This document shows, one piece after another, positions 1 through 8,744 of a DNA stretch of 64,000 bases. The first letter of the stretch is position 1, and the number at the start of each line of letters is the position of its first letter. The notes beneath the pieces were generated by a model. It was given only the letters and a program-made list of their open reading frames with translations, was not told the origin of the DNA and ran no database searches. Source of the stretch: Burkholderia sp. S171. Lineage in GTDB: Bacteria; Pseudomonadota; Gammaproteobacteria; Burkholderiales; Burkholderiaceae. A program made the translations under genes and the position numbers. The stretch is taken from NCBI RefSeq assembly GCF_009766085.1, contig NZ_LMUF01000064.1:119085-183084 (forward strand), in the 5' to 3' direction.

Positions 1-102
1 GACACCAACGATTCCGCATCGATGAACATCTGGCTGCACAAAGCCGTGATGGAACAGCTTGCGGCTAACGGCGGGAAGGTGCCGGACAGCTTGAAGGGCT
101 AA
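1..102 (+). CDS. C-terminal fragment of an unidentified protein
   Basis: The first 33 codons form an open frame that enters from the left edge and ends in TAA at 100-102. The peptide ends in LAANGGKVPDSLKG. I do not recognise the family. The frame is supported by codon use and by a strong hairpin starting 5 bases after the stop. The protein start and most of its length lie outside the window. Confidence 0.55.
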   Translation, partial: DTNDSASMNIWLHKAVMEQLAANGGKVPDSLKG

Positions 103-106
103 ACTT

Positions 107-129
107 GCCGTCGCCCTTGTGGCGACGGC
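107..129 (+). terminator. Hairpin terminator after the left-edge gene
   Basis: Perfect 9-bp stem (GCCGTCGCC / GGCGACGGC) with a 5-base loop, beginning 5 bases after the stop of the partial gene. There is no T-tract, so it may be a factor-assisted terminator or 3' stabiliser. A second 9-bp inverted repeat (CTGGCACGC at 129-137, GCGTGCCAG at 171-179) follows directly. Confidence 0.5.
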
Positions 130-266
130 TGGCACGCTTAGGCGCTTGTCTGGATACGGCAAGACGTCAGGCGTGCCAGCATCAACTTGCAGATTGTTAA
201 GTCTGCGCAGCGTCATGCGCTTGTCATATTGTCTTTAGACCACGCTGCGCGATGCAATAAGCGTGG

Positions 267-1406
267 TTATCTCTCCAGCTTCAGCGCCTTCCCATATCCC
301 GTCAGTTCCAGATAACCGTGACCTAAGGCTTTACCGTCACGACTCAGCAATACCGCTCCTTCCCAATACACCGCGCCCGTCGACTGGCTGGAGTCGAGTT
401 CCTGATCGTCCATCAATGGATCGAGCTGCCACGTGAGCGCACCAGTCCTGACCGTCTCCGATACCGGATAGGACGTGCCGGTCCGTGGCGAGCGCCATGT
501 CCTACGCGGCGTGAAGTCGACTTGGTCCCCATCGAATGCAGTCACGTGCCCGTTCGCTTCGCGAAGCGCCGCGTGGGACCAGACGGTCCCGCCGTTTTGT
601 CCGCGCACCTTGAATGCCATCAATGCCGATCCGTCCGACAAATTGGCGCCTAGCCAGTCCCATCCTGTGGCATCGCTGCTAAGCACTGTGCTTGACCATT
701 CGTGATCCAGCCACGCCGAGCCGGACACTGCTGTGCTCAGGCCGGCCTTGCCGGTCGCGTTCGCGTTTGAAGCACGTGTGACCTTGCCGCTCACGCGCAG
801 TTGCGGTTCGCTGTAGTAGTAGCTCGCTTGCGCGGCCAGCGGACCTTTTCTCGAGTAGCCCTTGTCGCCCTGCAGCAGCGGTGCCTGAGTCGGCGTAAGC
901 GTCAGGTCCAGCGTGAAATCGGCGGCATTCACGGTGACGGTGTAGTCACCATCGGCAGCACGCACTAGATGCCAGGCGTCGAGCTTGACGTCGGTGTAAT
1001 CTGTTTTTGCATAGGCGAGACCAAAGCCCTGACGCGCAATCTTCTGATCGTGCACGAGTCGTCCCAGTGAGGGATCGCTAAGCGCCGCATGAGCGATGAT
1101 CAACTGCGACGGCGCGAATGCACCCGGGTCCGCGGGATCGTGTCCGGTCGCCGAGCGAAAGAACGTGATCTGGAAACCGAGCGGCTTGCCATCCGGTTGA
1201 TTGAGCCAACCCGTTGCATACCACCACTCGGTGCGAAAGGCCGGATGCGCGCCGGTGTCTTGCGGGAAAACAATCGGATGATCCGGTGTGACATTGGCGA
1301 ACTCAGCGGCCATGGACGATGTGCTGGCCATGCAGCAAGCGCACGCCATCAAGGCATTCAAGGCCCATCGCCATGCCTGATTTAATGATCGGTTAGGACC
1401 ACGCAT
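267..1406 (-). CDS. AttH/CrtC-like lipocalin-fold exported protein
   Basis: 379 aa. The first ~27 residues look like a signal peptide ending near SSMAA. The mature part has the pattern of the lipocalin-like hydrolase family related to AttH and carotenoid 1,2-hydratase: an early FRTEWWYATGWL, then FQITFFRS, AWLDHEWSS and WDWLGANLSDG. The ATG overlaps the TAA of the upstream permease by one base (TAATG), so translation is probably coupled. The frame stays open upstream to 2138, but that stretch overlaps the permease and is not family-like. Together with the permease and ATPase it resembles an AttEFGH-type export system that handles a lipophilic substrate at the cell envelope. The substrate is not known. 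The real enzyme activity of this family is poorly established, so hydratase activity should not be assumed. Confidence 0.85.
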   Translation of the reverse strand: MRGPNRSLNQAWRWALNALMACACCMASTSSMAAEFANVTPDHPIVFPQDTGAHPAFRTEWWYATGWLNQPDGKPLGFQITFFRSATGHDPADPGAFAPSQLIIAHAALSDPSLGRLVHDQKIARQGFGLAYAKTDYTDVKLDAWHLVRAADGDYTVTVNAADFTLDLTLTPTQAPLLQGDKGYSRKGPLAAQASYYYSEPQLRVSGKVTRASNANATGKAGLSTAVSGSAWLDHEWSSTVLSSDATGWDWLGANLSDGSALMAFKVRGQNGGTVWSHAALREANGHVTAFDGDQVDFTPRRTWRSPRTGTSYPVSETVRTGALTWQLDPLMDDQELDSSQSTGAVYWEGAVLLSRDGKALGHGYLELTGYGKALKLER

Positions 1407-3976
1407 TACCAGTCCTCCTTGACCGCGCGCACGGCATCGAGCGATACCGCCTTGCGACCTGCGACCACGGCTGTTGCACAGGACGAGATCAGCATGACAA
1501 GGGCCACTGTGCTCACCATGTGCCATGGAATATGCATCGACATGCTCCAGTGGAACGACTGCGGATTCACGACAAACACCAGGATGAGGCTGATCGCCCA
1601 GCCCAGGACGAAGCCCACGGCAATGCCGAGCGCCGTCAGCATGCCGGCTTCGGCCGCGAGGATCGCGAGCACCTGAGCACGCGTCACACCAACGTGCCGC
1701 AACATGCCGAACTCGCGCGCCCGAGCGAGTGTCTGCGCGGAGAACGTTGCCGCCACGCCGAACAGCCCGATCACAATGGCCACCGCTTCCAGCAGGTAGG
1801 TCACGGCGAAGCTCCGGTCGAAAATAGTCAGCGTCCGAGCGCGGATGTCGCCGGGTTCGGCGAATGACATCGCGGCGGCGAAGGGCAGTCTGCGCAGGCT
1901 CGCAATGACACTTTCCACGCTTGCGCCGCGGTCCACGGTGATGGCGGCGTCGGTGGAGCCTGTGTCGCCCGTGAGGCGCCGGTAGTCGGCGAGCCGTAGC
2001 TGGATCGCTCCCGTTTGCCGCACATAATCGCGCCACACGCCGGCTACGACGAACGTCCCGCCCTGTGTGCCAATCGACAACTTGAGTCTTTGTCCCAACT
2101 TGTAGCGGTACAAGTCGACCATTGCCTCCGACACCCATATGGGCGTTTCGCCTTCCCGCAGGGCGGACGGTGGAAGCACGGGGCCGGTCATCTGCATGGC
2201 GGCGCCGGGATCGGCTGCATCGATGTCACGCGCGAGCAGCGCCACCGCGGGACGTGCGGGGTCCAGCGTGAGATGCGACGTGCGGGTGAACGCGGCATGC
2301 CTGATGCCGGACGTCGCGGCGATTGCCGTTTGTTCGCCGGGGCTCAGGCTCGCTGTGTCGCCATTGGTTGCTACGCGAACGTACAGGTCGGCGGACAGGA
2401 GATGGGTCAGCCATTCATCGACGGATACACGGAAACTCGCGACCATGATGGCCATCGCGACGATCAGCGCAAAGCTCGATAAAACCCCGCCCATGGCGAT
2501 CGATGCCTGGCCGGGTGCGTTGGCGAGCCGGGCAAGCGCCAGCGTCGTGACGGCGCGTGCACGGCGTTTGGCGTGCCATCGGCTCAGCGCAGTGAACACG
2601 ATCGCCGTGCAACGCGGCATCAACGCGATTCCACCAATCAGCAGCAGCGCGACGGAAAGATAACCGAGGATGGGGACATCGAATAACGGTGGCAAGAGCG
2701 CCAGTATTGCCGCGACTGCGAGGCAGATCACAGCGGGCCACGGCGTCGCCAGCCGCGCCAGCGCGCCTTCTTCGCTCCCTGCTTTTAGCGCCGCCGCCGG
2801 CCTGGTGCGAGCCGCCTCAAGCGCCGGGACAAGACTGCCGAGCACGGACACGCCGATACCCAACGCAAGAAACAAGGCGCTCGCAATGGGCTCAAAACTG
2901 ACATGCGGCTGCACGCCCGGAAAGTAACCGCCGCCCAGATCGCTGCCGAAGAAACGCAGGGCGATGCTCGACAATGCGTAGCCCAGTGCAAGGCCGAGCG
3001 CGGAGCCAAGTACACCGAGCAGCGCGCCTTCCATCAGGATCTGGCGTAGAAGCTGGCCGCGCGTATAGCCCAATACGCGAAGCATTGCGAACTGCGCCCG
3101 GCGACGAACGACCGCCAGCGCTTGCGTCGAAAACACGAGGAACGCGCCGGTGAAGAGCGCCACCAGCGCGAGCACGTTCATGTTGATCCGATACGCGCGC
3201 GAGAGGCGGTCGGTGCGGTTTTCATCGTCGCGTGTTTCGGCTACGACCAGTTGATTGCCAAGCCGCGCTTGAAACTCGCGTTTGAAGCGTTCCCGATCGA
3301 CGCCGCGTTGCAGTTGCAAATCAATGCGCGAGAGTTTTCCTTCCAGTCCAAAACGCCATTGGGCGGCGGCAATATCCATTACCGCAACGCGTTGTCCCGG
3401 CCGCGTCCTGACCAAACCGCCGGCCATTCGGAAACGAATAATCGAGGTACCGCTAAGCAGCTCGACATGGTCACCGGGCGCCGCGTGAAGCCACTGTTGT
3501 GCAGCGGGTGATAGGAAAATGGCGTCGTCGGAAAGGGTATCGAGCGGACGCTGCGCAGACGGTACGCCGATCAGTTCCGGCGTGATGCGGCTCGCCCTGA
3601 AAACGTCGATGCCAAGCACTTTCAACGCAGCGGTCTGGCCGGGCACGGTCACGTCCAGATCGAGAACGGGGCTGGCTAAAGCGACGCCCGGTGTTGTTGC
3701 GAGACGCGGGTACCAGATTTCATCGAAGGTGGGCTGCGCGCCGCGGACTTGCAGGTCGGCCTCGCCGGAAAGACTTTTGGCGGCTGCGGAAAACTCGTTG
3801 AATGCAGCACTGTTGATGAGCTGCACGGCATATCCGAGCGCCACGCCCAGCGCAATAGTTGCGATAGCCACGATCGCTCGCGCCGGATGACTGCGCCACT
3901 CGGCACCGAGCAACCAGCGCGCGAGTAGCCGGCCGCCTGCAATGCGCCGCGAGGGTGCCGGAACGCGTCCGCTCAC
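1406..3976 (-). CDS. ABC transporter permease, FtsX/MacB type, two repeats
   Basis: 856 aa, the usual size for the long FtsX-like permeases with two repeated halves. Near residues 30-50 is a first membrane segment, followed by a periplasmic MacB-like domain, then a cluster of membrane helices around 265-470. A second periplasmic domain and three C-terminal helices around 735-840 complete the protein. It starts inside the 3' end of the ATPase gene (4-base ATGA overlap) and its stop overlaps the AttH-like start. These proteins do not usually form a simple channel. Like LolCE and MacB they transmit ATPase movement to the periplasm for lipid, lipoprotein or peptide handling. The AttH-like partner suggests a lipophilic cargo. 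Confidence 0.9.
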   Translation of the reverse strand: MSGRVPAPSRRIAGGRLLARWLLGAEWRSHPARAIVAIATIALGVALGYAVQLINSAAFNEFSAAAKSLSGEADLQVRGAQPTFDEIWYPRLATTPGVALASPVLDLDVTVPGQTAALKVLGIDVFRASRITPELIGVPSAQRPLDTLSDDAIFLSPAAQQWLHAAPGDHVELLSGTSIIRFRMAGGLVRTRPGQRVAVMDIAAAQWRFGLEGKLSRIDLQLQRGVDRERFKREFQARLGNQLVVAETRDDENRTDRLSRAYRINMNVLALVALFTGAFLVFSTQALAVVRRRAQFAMLRVLGYTRGQLLRQILMEGALLGVLGSALGLALGYALSSIALRFFGSDLGGGYFPGVQPHVSFEPIASALFLALGIGVSVLGSLVPALEAARTRPAAALKAGSEEGALARLATPWPAVICLAVAAILALLPPLFDVPILGYLSVALLLIGGIALMPRCTAIVFTALSRWHAKRRARAVTTLALARLANAPGQASIAMGGVLSSFALIVAMAIMVASFRVSVDEWLTHLLSADLYVRVATNGDTASLSPGEQTAIAATSGIRHAAFTRTSHLTLDPARPAVALLARDIDAADPGAAMQMTGPVLPPSALREGETPIWVSEAMVDLYRYKLGQRLKLSIGTQGGTFVVAGVWRDYVRQTGAIQLRLADYRRLTGDTGSTDAAITVDRGASVESVIASLRRLPFAAAMSFAEPGDIRARTLTIFDRSFAVTYLLEAVAIVIGLFGVAATFSAQTLARAREFGMLRHVGVTRAQVLAILAAEAGMLTALGIAVGFVLGWAISLILVFVVNPQSFHWSMSMHIPWHMVSTVALVMLISSCATAVVAGRKAVSLDAVRAVKEDW

Positions 3977-4671
3977 TGATGCGCACCAGCAGGTTGCCCG
4001 GCATGCAACCCATGCTCGCTCAGAATGAGTATCCGATCCGCGCTGGCGGCCGCCGCCATGGAGTGCGTCACCATGATTGCCGCAGCGCCATTCGCCTTGA
4101 TCTCCGCACGGAACAGTGAAAGCACTTCATGCGCGGTTTCGGGGTCCAGGTTGCCCGTGGGTTCGTCAGCCAGGATCAGCGTGGGCCGATGCACCAGTGC
4201 GCGAGCGATGGCCACACGCTGCAGCTCTCCACCCGATAGCTGCCGTGGGAAGTCGTTGCCACGGCCACCCAGCCCAACGGCTTCCAGCAGGTCGAGCGCG
4301 CGGGCAGGCGAGGTGTTATTGAGCAACAGCGGAAGCGCGACATTTTGAACCAGCGTCAGATGCGGCAGGACATGAAAAGCCTGGAAGACGAAGCCGAGCT
4401 TTTGCCGCCGAAGGCGGGTTGCGGCGTTATCGTCGAGACTGGAAATGGACGTGCCGTCGATCAGCACTTCACCGCTGTCGGCTTGATCGAGGCCCGCGAT
4501 CAGGTTCAACAGCGTCGACTTGCCGACGCCTGAATCGCCCATGATCGCGACGAACTCCCCCGGATCGAGTGTGAAGTCGAGGCTAGCCAGTAACACGCGG
4601 CCGGCGCCGTACGCCTTGCTCAAGCCGCGACATTCGAGTGCGGGAGATATGCCAGTGTCGCGAAGGGTCAT
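3973..4671 (-). CDS. ABC transporter ATP-binding protein, LolD/YbbA family
   Basis: 232 aa from the ATG at 4671. The frame is open further upstream to 4767, but the added residues (MVRAWPYLC...) are not family-like and the domain begins at about residue 12. Walker A GDSGVGKST is at 45-53. The signature LSGGELQRVAIARAL and Walker B LILADEPTGNLD are intact. Fused motifs match the MacB/LolD/YbbA class, which always works with FtsX-type permeases, and such a permease follows with a 4-base overlap. Operon order is ATPase, permease, AttH-like protein. No strong ribosome site is seen before either start, so the start is the least certain part. Confidence 0.88.
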   Translation of the reverse strand: MTLRDTGISPALECRGLSKAYGAGRVLLASLDFTLDPGEFVAIMGDSGVGKSTLLNLIAGLDQADSGEVLIDGTSISSLDDNAATRLRRQKLGFVFQAFHVLPHLTLVQNVALPLLLNNTSPARALDLLEAVGLGGRGNDFPRQLSGGELQRVAIARALVHRPTLILADEPTGNLDPETAHEVLSLFRAEIKANGAAAIMVTHSMAAAASADRILILSEHGLHAGQPAGAHQ

Positions 4672-4791
4672 GAAGATCGGGCCGTCAGTGAGTGAAACCG
4701 CTTGCAGTCCTCCACTGTGACAGAGAAGTGTCGCGCGCGTGCAAAGGTACGGCCACGCACGGACCATTCCTTGTATGGACCCGAGCGCTTT

Positions 4792-5586
4792 CTAGCGTGC
4801 GAGCTTCTCGACATAAAACGCCGCGGTTTCGTAAGGAACCGTGACCTCGTCCTTGCCCGCGAGCAACGGTTCGCTGGCGATCAACGCCTTGACCTCGATA
4901 TCGATCTTCTCACGCTCGTCGGGGGCCAGTGCCGCAATAAAGCTCATGGAGCGGACCCGATTCAGGATCACGTCTTCGGGCGAACCGGTGTGCCCGACAT
5001 TGAATTGGTGCTCGTTGAGCGGGCCGAAACCGTCGAACGGAAACGCGGAGCGCCAGGCGCCCGTGTAATAACGCGGCGTATCGCCTTCCACCCGATTCAC
5101 GATCGCGTCGAGCCGGGCGACCCACGGGATGCTGGCGTCTCGCAAATTCCAGATCAGGCCGAGCTTGCCGCCCGGTTTCAAGACCCGAAGAATTTCCGCA
5201 AGCGCGGCGTGGGTCGAGAACCAGTGAAAGGATTGCGCGCAAACCACTGCGTCAACCGATGCGTCAGGAAGCGGGATTGAATCGGCCGTACCCGCGTGCG
5301 TCTCCACTTGCGGGAGCGCTGCGGACAGCTTGCCGAGCATCGCGGCGACGGGTTCGACCGCGATCACCTTGGCGCCCGTGCTGATCAAGCGCGGCGTAAA
5401 TTTTCCCGTGCCTGCGCCGAGATCCACGACGGTCGTCCCGGCGCGAAGGCCGAGCTGTTCACGCAACCAGTCCGCGATCTCCGGCGGATAGTCGGGCCGG
5501 CCGCGCACGTACGTGTCCGCCGTTGTCGTTGTTGCGTAGCCGTCTGCTGCGGCGTGGTGCACGCCTTGCAATGTCTTGCTCATCAT
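4792..5586 (-). CDS. Class I SAM-dependent methyltransferase
   Basis: 264 aa. The start is one of two adjacent ATGs (5586 or 5583), preceded by AGGGAA. The SAM-binding motif I is TTVVDLGAGTGKFTPRL near residue 55. Motif II (AVEPVAAML) and the motif-IV region DAVVCAQSFHWF follow, and the FHWF signature is common in the methyltransferase-11 family of small-molecule enzymes. The C-terminal half is typical of that family and probably forms the substrate cap. The gene is 120 bases upstream of the ABC ATPase on the same strand and could share its transcript, but nothing ties its substrate to the transporter. Confidence 0.85.
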   Translation of the reverse strand: MMSKTLQGVHHAAADGYATTTTADTYVRGRPDYPPEIADWLREQLGLRAGTTVVDLGAGTGKFTPRLISTGAKVIAVEPVAAMLGKLSAALPQVETHAGTADSIPLPDASVDAVVCAQSFHWFSTHAALAEILRVLKPGGKLGLIWNLRDASIPWVARLDAIVNRVEGDTPRYYTGAWRSAFPFDGFGPLNEHQFNVGHTGSPEDVILNRVRSMSFIAALAPDEREKIDIEVKALIASEPLLAGKDEVTVPYETAAFYVEKLAR

Positions 5587-5791
5587 GTTTCCCTATTCAA
5601 TGGATCCCTCTGCGCCGCTGTCAGGAAACTGGCAACAGGATAAGCAATTGCAGCATGATTTACCATGCATGCCGACGCCATTTTGCATACTTTAAAAGCG
5701 TGAGAATCATCGATCTGCACCAGGTTCTGACGATGGCTTCTGCGCTGATGTGGGCGAGGTCGCCGGGCATTGAAGGCTGAAAGCCGGCACC

Positions 5792-7186
5792 CTAGCCGTG
5801 GGGCTCGCGAGGCAGGGTCAGCACCGCATCGAGTCCTCGCTCAGCGCGGTGGCTCAACACCAGCGTGCCCCCATGCGCCATCGCGATGCTCTTCGCAATG
5901 GTCAGTCCCAGCCCGGTTCCGTTGGTCTTGCCGGGCCGCGCGCGGAAATACGGTTCAAACACTCGCTCAAGCATGTCTTTTCCTGCAATGCCCGGGCCTT
6001 CGTCGCTGATGGTAATGCGCACCGCGTCGCGATCGTCATGTATTTGTACCGAAGCACTGCCGCCATGCAGGATCGCGTTGTCGAGCAAATTCTGCAGGCA
6101 GCGTTTCAGGTTGCGCGGATATCCGCTGACAGGCGCGGCGGCGTGGCCGTCGAGTTCAACGCGTGCGCCCGTTTCAGCGAGGTCATCGCAGAGTGCACGC
6201 AGCAGCGAGTCAATATCGATCTGATGGCGCGGCTCCGTTATCTCGACGCCTTGTACGAAGTCGAGCGTGCTGTGCACCATCGCGTCCATTTCATCCAGGT
6301 CAGTGCACAAGCGTTCACGCGACGTCGCATCGGGCAACATCTCCGCGCGCAGTCTAAGTCTCGTCAGCGGCGAGCGCAAATCATGGGATATCGAAGCCAG
6401 CAAGCGCGTTCGTTCCTCAATACTCCGAATCAATTGTTGCTGCATGGAATTGAATGACTGCGCGGCCACTCTCACCTCACGCGGTCCGAATAATTGCAAC
6501 GAAGGCCGATACACATTCTTGCCCAGCGCCTCAGCCGCGACCGCGAGTCGCCGCAGCGGCTGAACGGCAATGCGCACGGCCACCAGCGCGAACAGAAGTG
6601 CGGCGATGAAACGGATCGCATAGATGCGCAGCAGATACTCGATCACCAGTTTTCGCGGCTCGGTCTGCCGGCCCGCCTGTCCTTCTTGCGCGGTGACATC
6701 GAGCCAAACGCCGCCGGGTGCCTGGATCTGCACATGAAAATCGCCCGATGGCATGCGCGAGTCGAAGAGGCTGAAGATACCGCGATGACGGCCGGTGTCG
6801 TCGGTCAGTTCGGCATCGATCAAACGCAGCGGTACGTGCTCGTGCAGACGTTGTGCGATCACGCTTGCAAGCAAGTCCTCAGTCGCACGTTGCGCGACCG
6901 TGTGCGACTGCGCTGGGAGTGGCGCTTCGATCCAACGTAACTGATAGCTGCTGTCCTCAAGCTGGCGTGCAAGATTTTGCCGCGCTGCCTGGTCCGGCGC
7001 GGCCTGCAGCAGGCGCACGGTGTCTGCAAGACGGCTTGAGAACAGACGTGAAGGGATCTCCAGCGTGCGGTTGTCGTGGGTCTCAAACCAGATCGTGCTG
7101 GTCAATAGCTGGCCGCCGAACATGCCGATCACAAGGATCAGCGCGAGGCGTCCGAATAGCGTGTCGGGCCAGAGGCGAAACTTCAT
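5792..7186 (-). CDS. Orphan sensor histidine kinase
   Basis: 464 aa inner-membrane kinase. A first membrane helix lies at about residues 10-30, then a periplasmic region to about 185, then a second helix and a HAMP linker. The phosphoacceptor H-box is SHDLRSPLTRLRLR at about 265. The N-box region is LLDNAIL and the G-boxes are DEGPGIAG and TGLGLTI, so the ATPase domain looks intact. Such EnvZ-like kinases are nearly always translated with an OmpR-type regulator whose stop overlaps the kinase ATG. Here only a 24-codon frame occupies that position (7183-7257). No full response-regulator gene lies anywhere in the window. The kinase may therefore act on a partner elsewhere, or be decaying. Confidence 0.92.
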   Translation of the reverse strand: MKFRLWPDTLFGRLALILVIGMFGGQLLTSTIWFETHDNRTLEIPSRLFSSRLADTVRLLQAAPDQAARQNLARQLEDSSYQLRWIEAPLPAQSHTVAQRATEDLLASVIAQRLHEHVPLRLIDAELTDDTGRHRGIFSLFDSRMPSGDFHVQIQAPGGVWLDVTAQEGQAGRQTEPRKLVIEYLLRIYAIRFIAALLFALVAVRIAVQPLRRLAVAAEALGKNVYRPSLQLFGPREVRVAAQSFNSMQQQLIRSIEERTRLLASISHDLRSPLTRLRLRAEMLPDATSRERLCTDLDEMDAMVHSTLDFVQGVEITEPRHQIDIDSLLRALCDDLAETGARVELDGHAAAPVSGYPRNLKRCLQNLLDNAILHGGSASVQIHDDRDAVRITISDEGPGIAGKDMLERVFEPYFRARPGKTNGTGLGLTIAKSIAMAHGGTLVLSHRAERGLDAVLTLPREPHG

Positions 7187-7257
7187 GCGCGGCCTTCACG
7201 GAACAGGCGGGCGCTCTGACGCTTTGGGTGGTCGTCGGCTACGAGTAGGTGGTCCAT
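7183..7257 (-). pseudogene. Possible collapsed response-regulator gene (24 codons)
   Basis: A short frame starts ATG at 7257 and ends TGA at 7183-7185, overlapping the kinase start as ATGA. Its first twelve residues, MDHLLVADDHPK, look like the beta-1 strand and acidic pocket that open OmpR/NarL receiver domains. The last residues (RLFREGRA) resemble an arbitrary C-terminus. The arrangement is what an in-frame internal deletion of an OmpR-type gene would leave. It is too short for a functional receiver. Chance resemblance is possible, since only about ten residues carry the signal. Confidence 0.4.
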
Positions 7258-7418
7258 CTGCGCGGATGCATCAAGCGGGAATCGAGAGAGGGGAGTCAAT
7301 GAAGCGCGGTCGTAAGGCGAATGAAAAGCCCGTGGTTGAGCCAACACATTTCAATACAAAACGGCGGCTATTCAACATATCGCCAATACATTTCGCCGAT
7401 AAAGTGTCGTCGCGTAAT

Positions 7419-7437
7419 GACATTGATTCTCATTTAA
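7419..7437 (+). promoter_or_regulatory. Possible Fur-box-like site before the porin
   Basis: A 19-base stretch agrees with the 19-bp Fur consensus at about 12 positions by eye (core ATTGATTCTCATTT). It lies just before the porin frame and about 115 bases before the alternative ATG at 7552. The match is moderate, so treat as a candidate only. Confidence 0.25.
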
Positions 7438-7447
7438 AGACTATAAC

Positions 7448-8698
7448 ATGCCGATTCCAGGATCCTCGCTGCGCGCCCGTCGTTCCACCGTGTTCAAGCC
7501 CGCCGCATGGCGGCTTGCCGGACTTCCTCGTGGCTCCAGCCCTACGAGGCGATGCCTCGAAAAAACGTTCGCCGCGACGCTGATCGCGAGCGCTTTCATC
7601 GCCAGCCCGGCCCACGCGCAGTCAAGCGTGACGCTGTACGGCGTCATCGATGCAAGCTTGCTCTATACGAACAATGCGCAAGGCCACGCCAACCTGCAGG
7701 CGAGCAGCGGCGCGGTGACGGGTAGCCATTGGGGACTGCTGGGGCGCGAAGACCTGGGTGCCGGCAACCAGGCGATCTTCCAGATAGAAGACGGCTTCAG
7801 CGTCATGAACGGCAGCTTGCGCCAGGGCGGCCGCGAGTTCGGCTACCAGTCATATGTGGGCTTGAGCAACAACCGGTTCGGCACGGTGACGCTCGGGCGG
7901 CAGTACGACTCGGTCGTCGATTACCTCGCGCCGTTGAGTTTCACCGGCCGGCATCCGGGCGGCAATAACCTCTCCGCGCATCCGTACGACAACGACAACC
8001 TGAACAATTCGTTTCGTGTCGATAACGCCGTGAAGTTCGCCAGCACGCCCTACGCCGGCCTGAAGTTCGGCACGCTTTACGGTTTCTCGAACGAAGCGGG
8101 CGGCTTCGACGACAACCGTCTATATAGCTTTGGCGCGTCCTACGATGCAGGCCCGCTGACGCTGGCTGCGGGTTATCTGCAGGCGAACAATCCGGGCGTG
8201 ACCAACACCGACGGCGCGATCACGCTGACGGACCGTACCTTCCTGACAGCATTGCAGCGGACCTACGGAGCAGGCGTTAATTATTCGATCGGAGCAGGGA
8301 AGCTGGGGTTCGTCTGGACACGCACGCAGCTTGGCGGCCTTGCTGTGATCAACGGGGCGAACAGTCTGGGTCTCAAGCAAAACGGCCAGGGCGCGAGCTT
8401 CAACAACTTCGAAGTGAATGCGAGCTATCTGCTGAGACCGTCGGTGGCCGTGTATGGCGCTTACACGTACACGGATGGCGCGTTGTCGACGGCTAGCGGT
8501 GAGCATCACCCCAAGTGGCACGAGGTGTCGGTGCAGACGGACTACTTGCTGTCCAAGCGCACCGACGTGTACATACAAGCGAGCTACCAGCATATTGCAA
8601 GCGATGGCTCGGGACTGACCGCCGACATCAGCGGGCAGTCGCCGTCCAGCAAGAATGAGCAGGTCGCCGCCGCAGTGGGATTGCGGCACAGGTTCTGA
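7448..8698 (+). CDS. Gram-negative trimeric porin with problematic start
   Basis: The open frame from 7448 gives 416 aa and contains a complete burkholderial porin: SSVTLYGVIDASLLY at the mature N-terminus, the conserved GREDLGAGNQAIFQIEDGF and GRQYDSVVDY blocks, and a C-terminal LRHRF. The oddity is the N-terminus. A signal peptide (FAATLIASAFIASPAHA) is preceded by 35 or more extra residues and the ATG at 7448 has no ribosome site. The ATG at 7552 has GAGG just upstream and would encode MPRK, but it is in another frame. Removing one A from the A6 run at 7560-7565 joins that ATG to the signal peptide and gives a normal 21-residue leader. So the gene is either frameshifted, phase variable, mis-sequenced or uses a long leader. 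Confidence 0.8.
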   Translation: MPIPGSSLRARRSTVFKPAAWRLAGLPRGSSPTRRCLEKTFAATLIASAFIASPAHAQSSVTLYGVIDASLLYTNNAQGHANLQASSGAVTGSHWGLLGREDLGAGNQAIFQIEDGFSVMNGSLRQGGREFGYQSYVGLSNNRFGTVTLGRQYDSVVDYLAPLSFTGRHPGGNNLSAHPYDNDNLNNSFRVDNAVKFASTPYAGLKFGTLYGFSNEAGGFDDNRLYSFGASYDAGPLTLAAGYLQANNPGVTNTDGAITLTDRTFLTALQRTYGAGVNYSIGAGKLGFVWTRTQLGGLAVINGANSLGLKQNGQGASFNNFEVNASYLLRPSVAVYGAYTYTDGALSTASGEHHPKWHEVSVQTDYLLSKRTDVYIQASYQHIASDGSGLTADISGQSPSSKNEQVAAAVGLRHRF

Positions 8699-8702
8699 TG
8701 AG

Positions 8703-8738
8703 ACGAATGACCACGCCACTATCAACGTGGTCATTCGT
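8703..8738. terminator. Bidirectional hairpin between porin and lptD-like gene
   Basis: Perfect 13-bp inverted repeat (ACGAATGACCACG and its complement) with a 10-base loop, 4 bases after the porin stop and 6 bases before the stop of the convergent lptD-like gene. Its symmetry and position suit a shared terminator for both converging transcripts, although T-tracts are weak. Confidence 0.7.
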
Positions 8739-8744
8739 CACGCA

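Noticed and set aside
1407..2138. Upstream extension of the AttH-like frame to 623 aa
   Set aside because: It overlaps the permease fully, is arginine-rich and off-frame in composition; the leader peptide begins at 1406.
8120..8734. 204-aa minus-strand frame opposite the porin
   Set aside because: Shadow of the porin; same kind of frame lies opposite the porins at 15836-16432 and 58096-58689.
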